Source: Kuschelorhynchus macadamiae
Lineage: Eukaryota > Arthropoda > Insecta > Coleoptera > Curculionidae
Assembly: GCA_030620095.1 (NCBI GenBank)
Contig: JAUTXW010000323.1
Span: 21,001 to 85,000, forward strand
Length of the DNA: 64,000 nt
Direction: 5' to 3'
A program made the translations under genes and the position numbers. Shown here piece after piece: positions 62,728 to 64,000 of the stretch (the stretch's first letter is position 1; every line of letters starts with the position of its first letter). The notes under the pieces are model-generated. The model had not been told where the DNA came from. It searched no databases and saw nothing but the letters and a program-made list of their open reading frames with translations.

Positions 62728-64000
62728 TATAGTCAAAAGCAGTGTTATCGTGCGGGTCATACGATTTATCAACGACAAACTTTTTGAGTTTGTTTTTCTT
62801 TTATTACGTATAATCATATTCTCCGCATAAAATCCAGAAGATGAACTAGATAGACCTATGATATTTTCATATGAAAAAAGAGGATAAATATATAAATACC
62901 AACAGCGACCAACCAAAAAGCGATGTCACTTCAAAGTCAGATTGATTGAGTGACAAAATGAGTAATAGAAAACAAAATGGTATTAAATCTAATAAAATAT
63001 TACGAAAATGAAAATTCACCGGCCAATATCCAGGAGACAGTAGCAAAAGCTCTAGGAATCGGTATAAGGACTGTGCAGAAAATTGTGCATAAAAAAAGCA
63101 TAATTTACTACCGAAGAAGATCAAGAAATGTACACGAAAAAAGCCAAAGACAGAAGACTTAAGTGACAATGTAAAAATGGATGTTCATAATGCAATTTAC
63201 GAATTATACACATCAAAAACTAATATAACCTTTCAAGTTTTAAAAGAAGCTTTAAAAATTGAGGCATATTGGAAATTGGACTAAAACCGTTCAATTTAAT
63301 AAAAATGATGGGTTTTCGATATAAAAAGGGCTGTAATCGAAGATTTTTACACGAGTTGCCACATAGCAAGTCAGCGTATCCAGTTTTTAAAGAAATACAC
63401 GGAAAATGTTAATGGAAAATTAAGAAAAGTGGTATTTTTAGACGAGACTTGGATATTTTCTAATGGAAGTGGTTCGAAATCTTGGCAGGACGCGTCTGTA
63501 AAAAATGTCTTGAGAAAAAAGGGATGTGGGACGGGAAAACGGTTCATCATTTTGCATTCAGGTTCTTCAACAGGATTTCTCCCAGATGCAAGTTTACTGT
63601 TTTCTTTAACATTTAAAAGTATAAACTACCCTGATAATATTAACTGTGAACTGTTCGAAAAGTGGTTAAAAGAACAACTGATTCCAAGTTTAGATGCTCC
63701 ATCTTTAATCATTCTGGACAATGCATCGTATCATTTAAGAATCTTAAATAAGCAACCTACTTCATCGTGGAAGAAAAGTGATATTTATGACTGGCTAATA
63801 AGACAAAAACAAAATCCTTTACCCAATATGCTGAAACTAGAACTTCTTTTAATGGCAAAATCTATTAAAAAACCAGCAATATATGCCGTAGATGAAATAT
63901 TACGGGAAAATGGACATGAGGTCTTACGACTGCCGCCATACCATTGCCAGTTTAAGGCAATAGAATTAATATGGGCTGGATTTGCAGATGAAGTGCAAAT
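62728..64000 (+). mobile_element. DD82E-type Tc1/mariner element, cut by window edge
   Basis: Starts TATAGTCAAAAGCAGTG, with TTATCGTGCGGGTC inside. The transposase is the best of three: HTH part at 62977-63160 (VAKALGIGIRTVQKIVH), then KVVFLDETWIFSNGSGSKSW (first Asp), IILDNASYHLR (second Asp) and HEVLRLPPYHCQFKAIELIW (Glu). Asp-to-Glu spacing is about 81-82 residues by count. Frameshifts and stops in 63140-63420 break it, and near 63975 sequence is missing (WAG joins straight to ADEVQI). Confidence 0.8.

Overview
The window is A+T-rich, transposon-dense animal DNA with short spliced exons, many microsatellites and almost no long uninterrupted host reading frames. The only host genes I can support are insect odorant receptors (7tm_6 family), so this is an insect. 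Receptor style, the transposon mix and the very large introns make a large-genome beetle the most likely source, but I cannot name the genus.

Main gene. A complete odorant receptor lies on the minus strand from 47844 down to 7645. It has seven exons (47664-47844, 40692-40963, 35389-35678, 26653-26752, 12192-12281, 11415-11570, 7645-7695) that join in phase at every junction into 1140 bp, or 379 residues. Six introns total about 39 kb, and the last three are phase 0, as is usual in insect odorant receptors. A second receptor begins on the plus strand at 59280-59487. Only its first exon is seen; it is about 68% identical to exon 1 of the first gene. The two starts are divergent, 11.4 kb apart, and share conserved blocks in their 5' flanks. 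This looks like part of a receptor cluster.

Intron cargo, left to right. 1-2381: Tc1/mariner-like element with a spliced transposase. 3070-7262: satellite-like repeat split by a hAT element. Intron 6 (7696-11414): long-TIR MITEs and a mariner fossil. Intron 4 (12282-26652): a hAT element with perfect 8-bp target duplication and an open 688-aa transposase (13694-16707), a 2.3-kb near-palindromic element, tRNA-like SINE heads, and RT and THAP-like scraps. Intron 3 (26753-35388): a Crypton-like recombinase fossil, a second hAT and a pogo/Tigger element. Intron 2 (35679-40691): a rearranged DD82E-type element with a 400-bp AT repeat, an RTE LINE scrap, a third hAT and a 145-bp CT/GA repeat beside the splice donor. 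Intron 1 (40964-47663): a hAT carrying a nested non-LTR retrotransposon.

Between and beyond the receptor starts. 48-58 kb holds a LINE fragment, a hAT MITE, another Crypton scrap, a composite DD82E element flanked by a roughly 490-bp direct repeat, foldback elements and a broken DUF4817 mariner. 60-64 kb holds a Penelope-like GIY-YIG remnant and the most complete DD82E copy, cut by the window edge. No CRISPR, rRNA or intact tRNA gene was seen.
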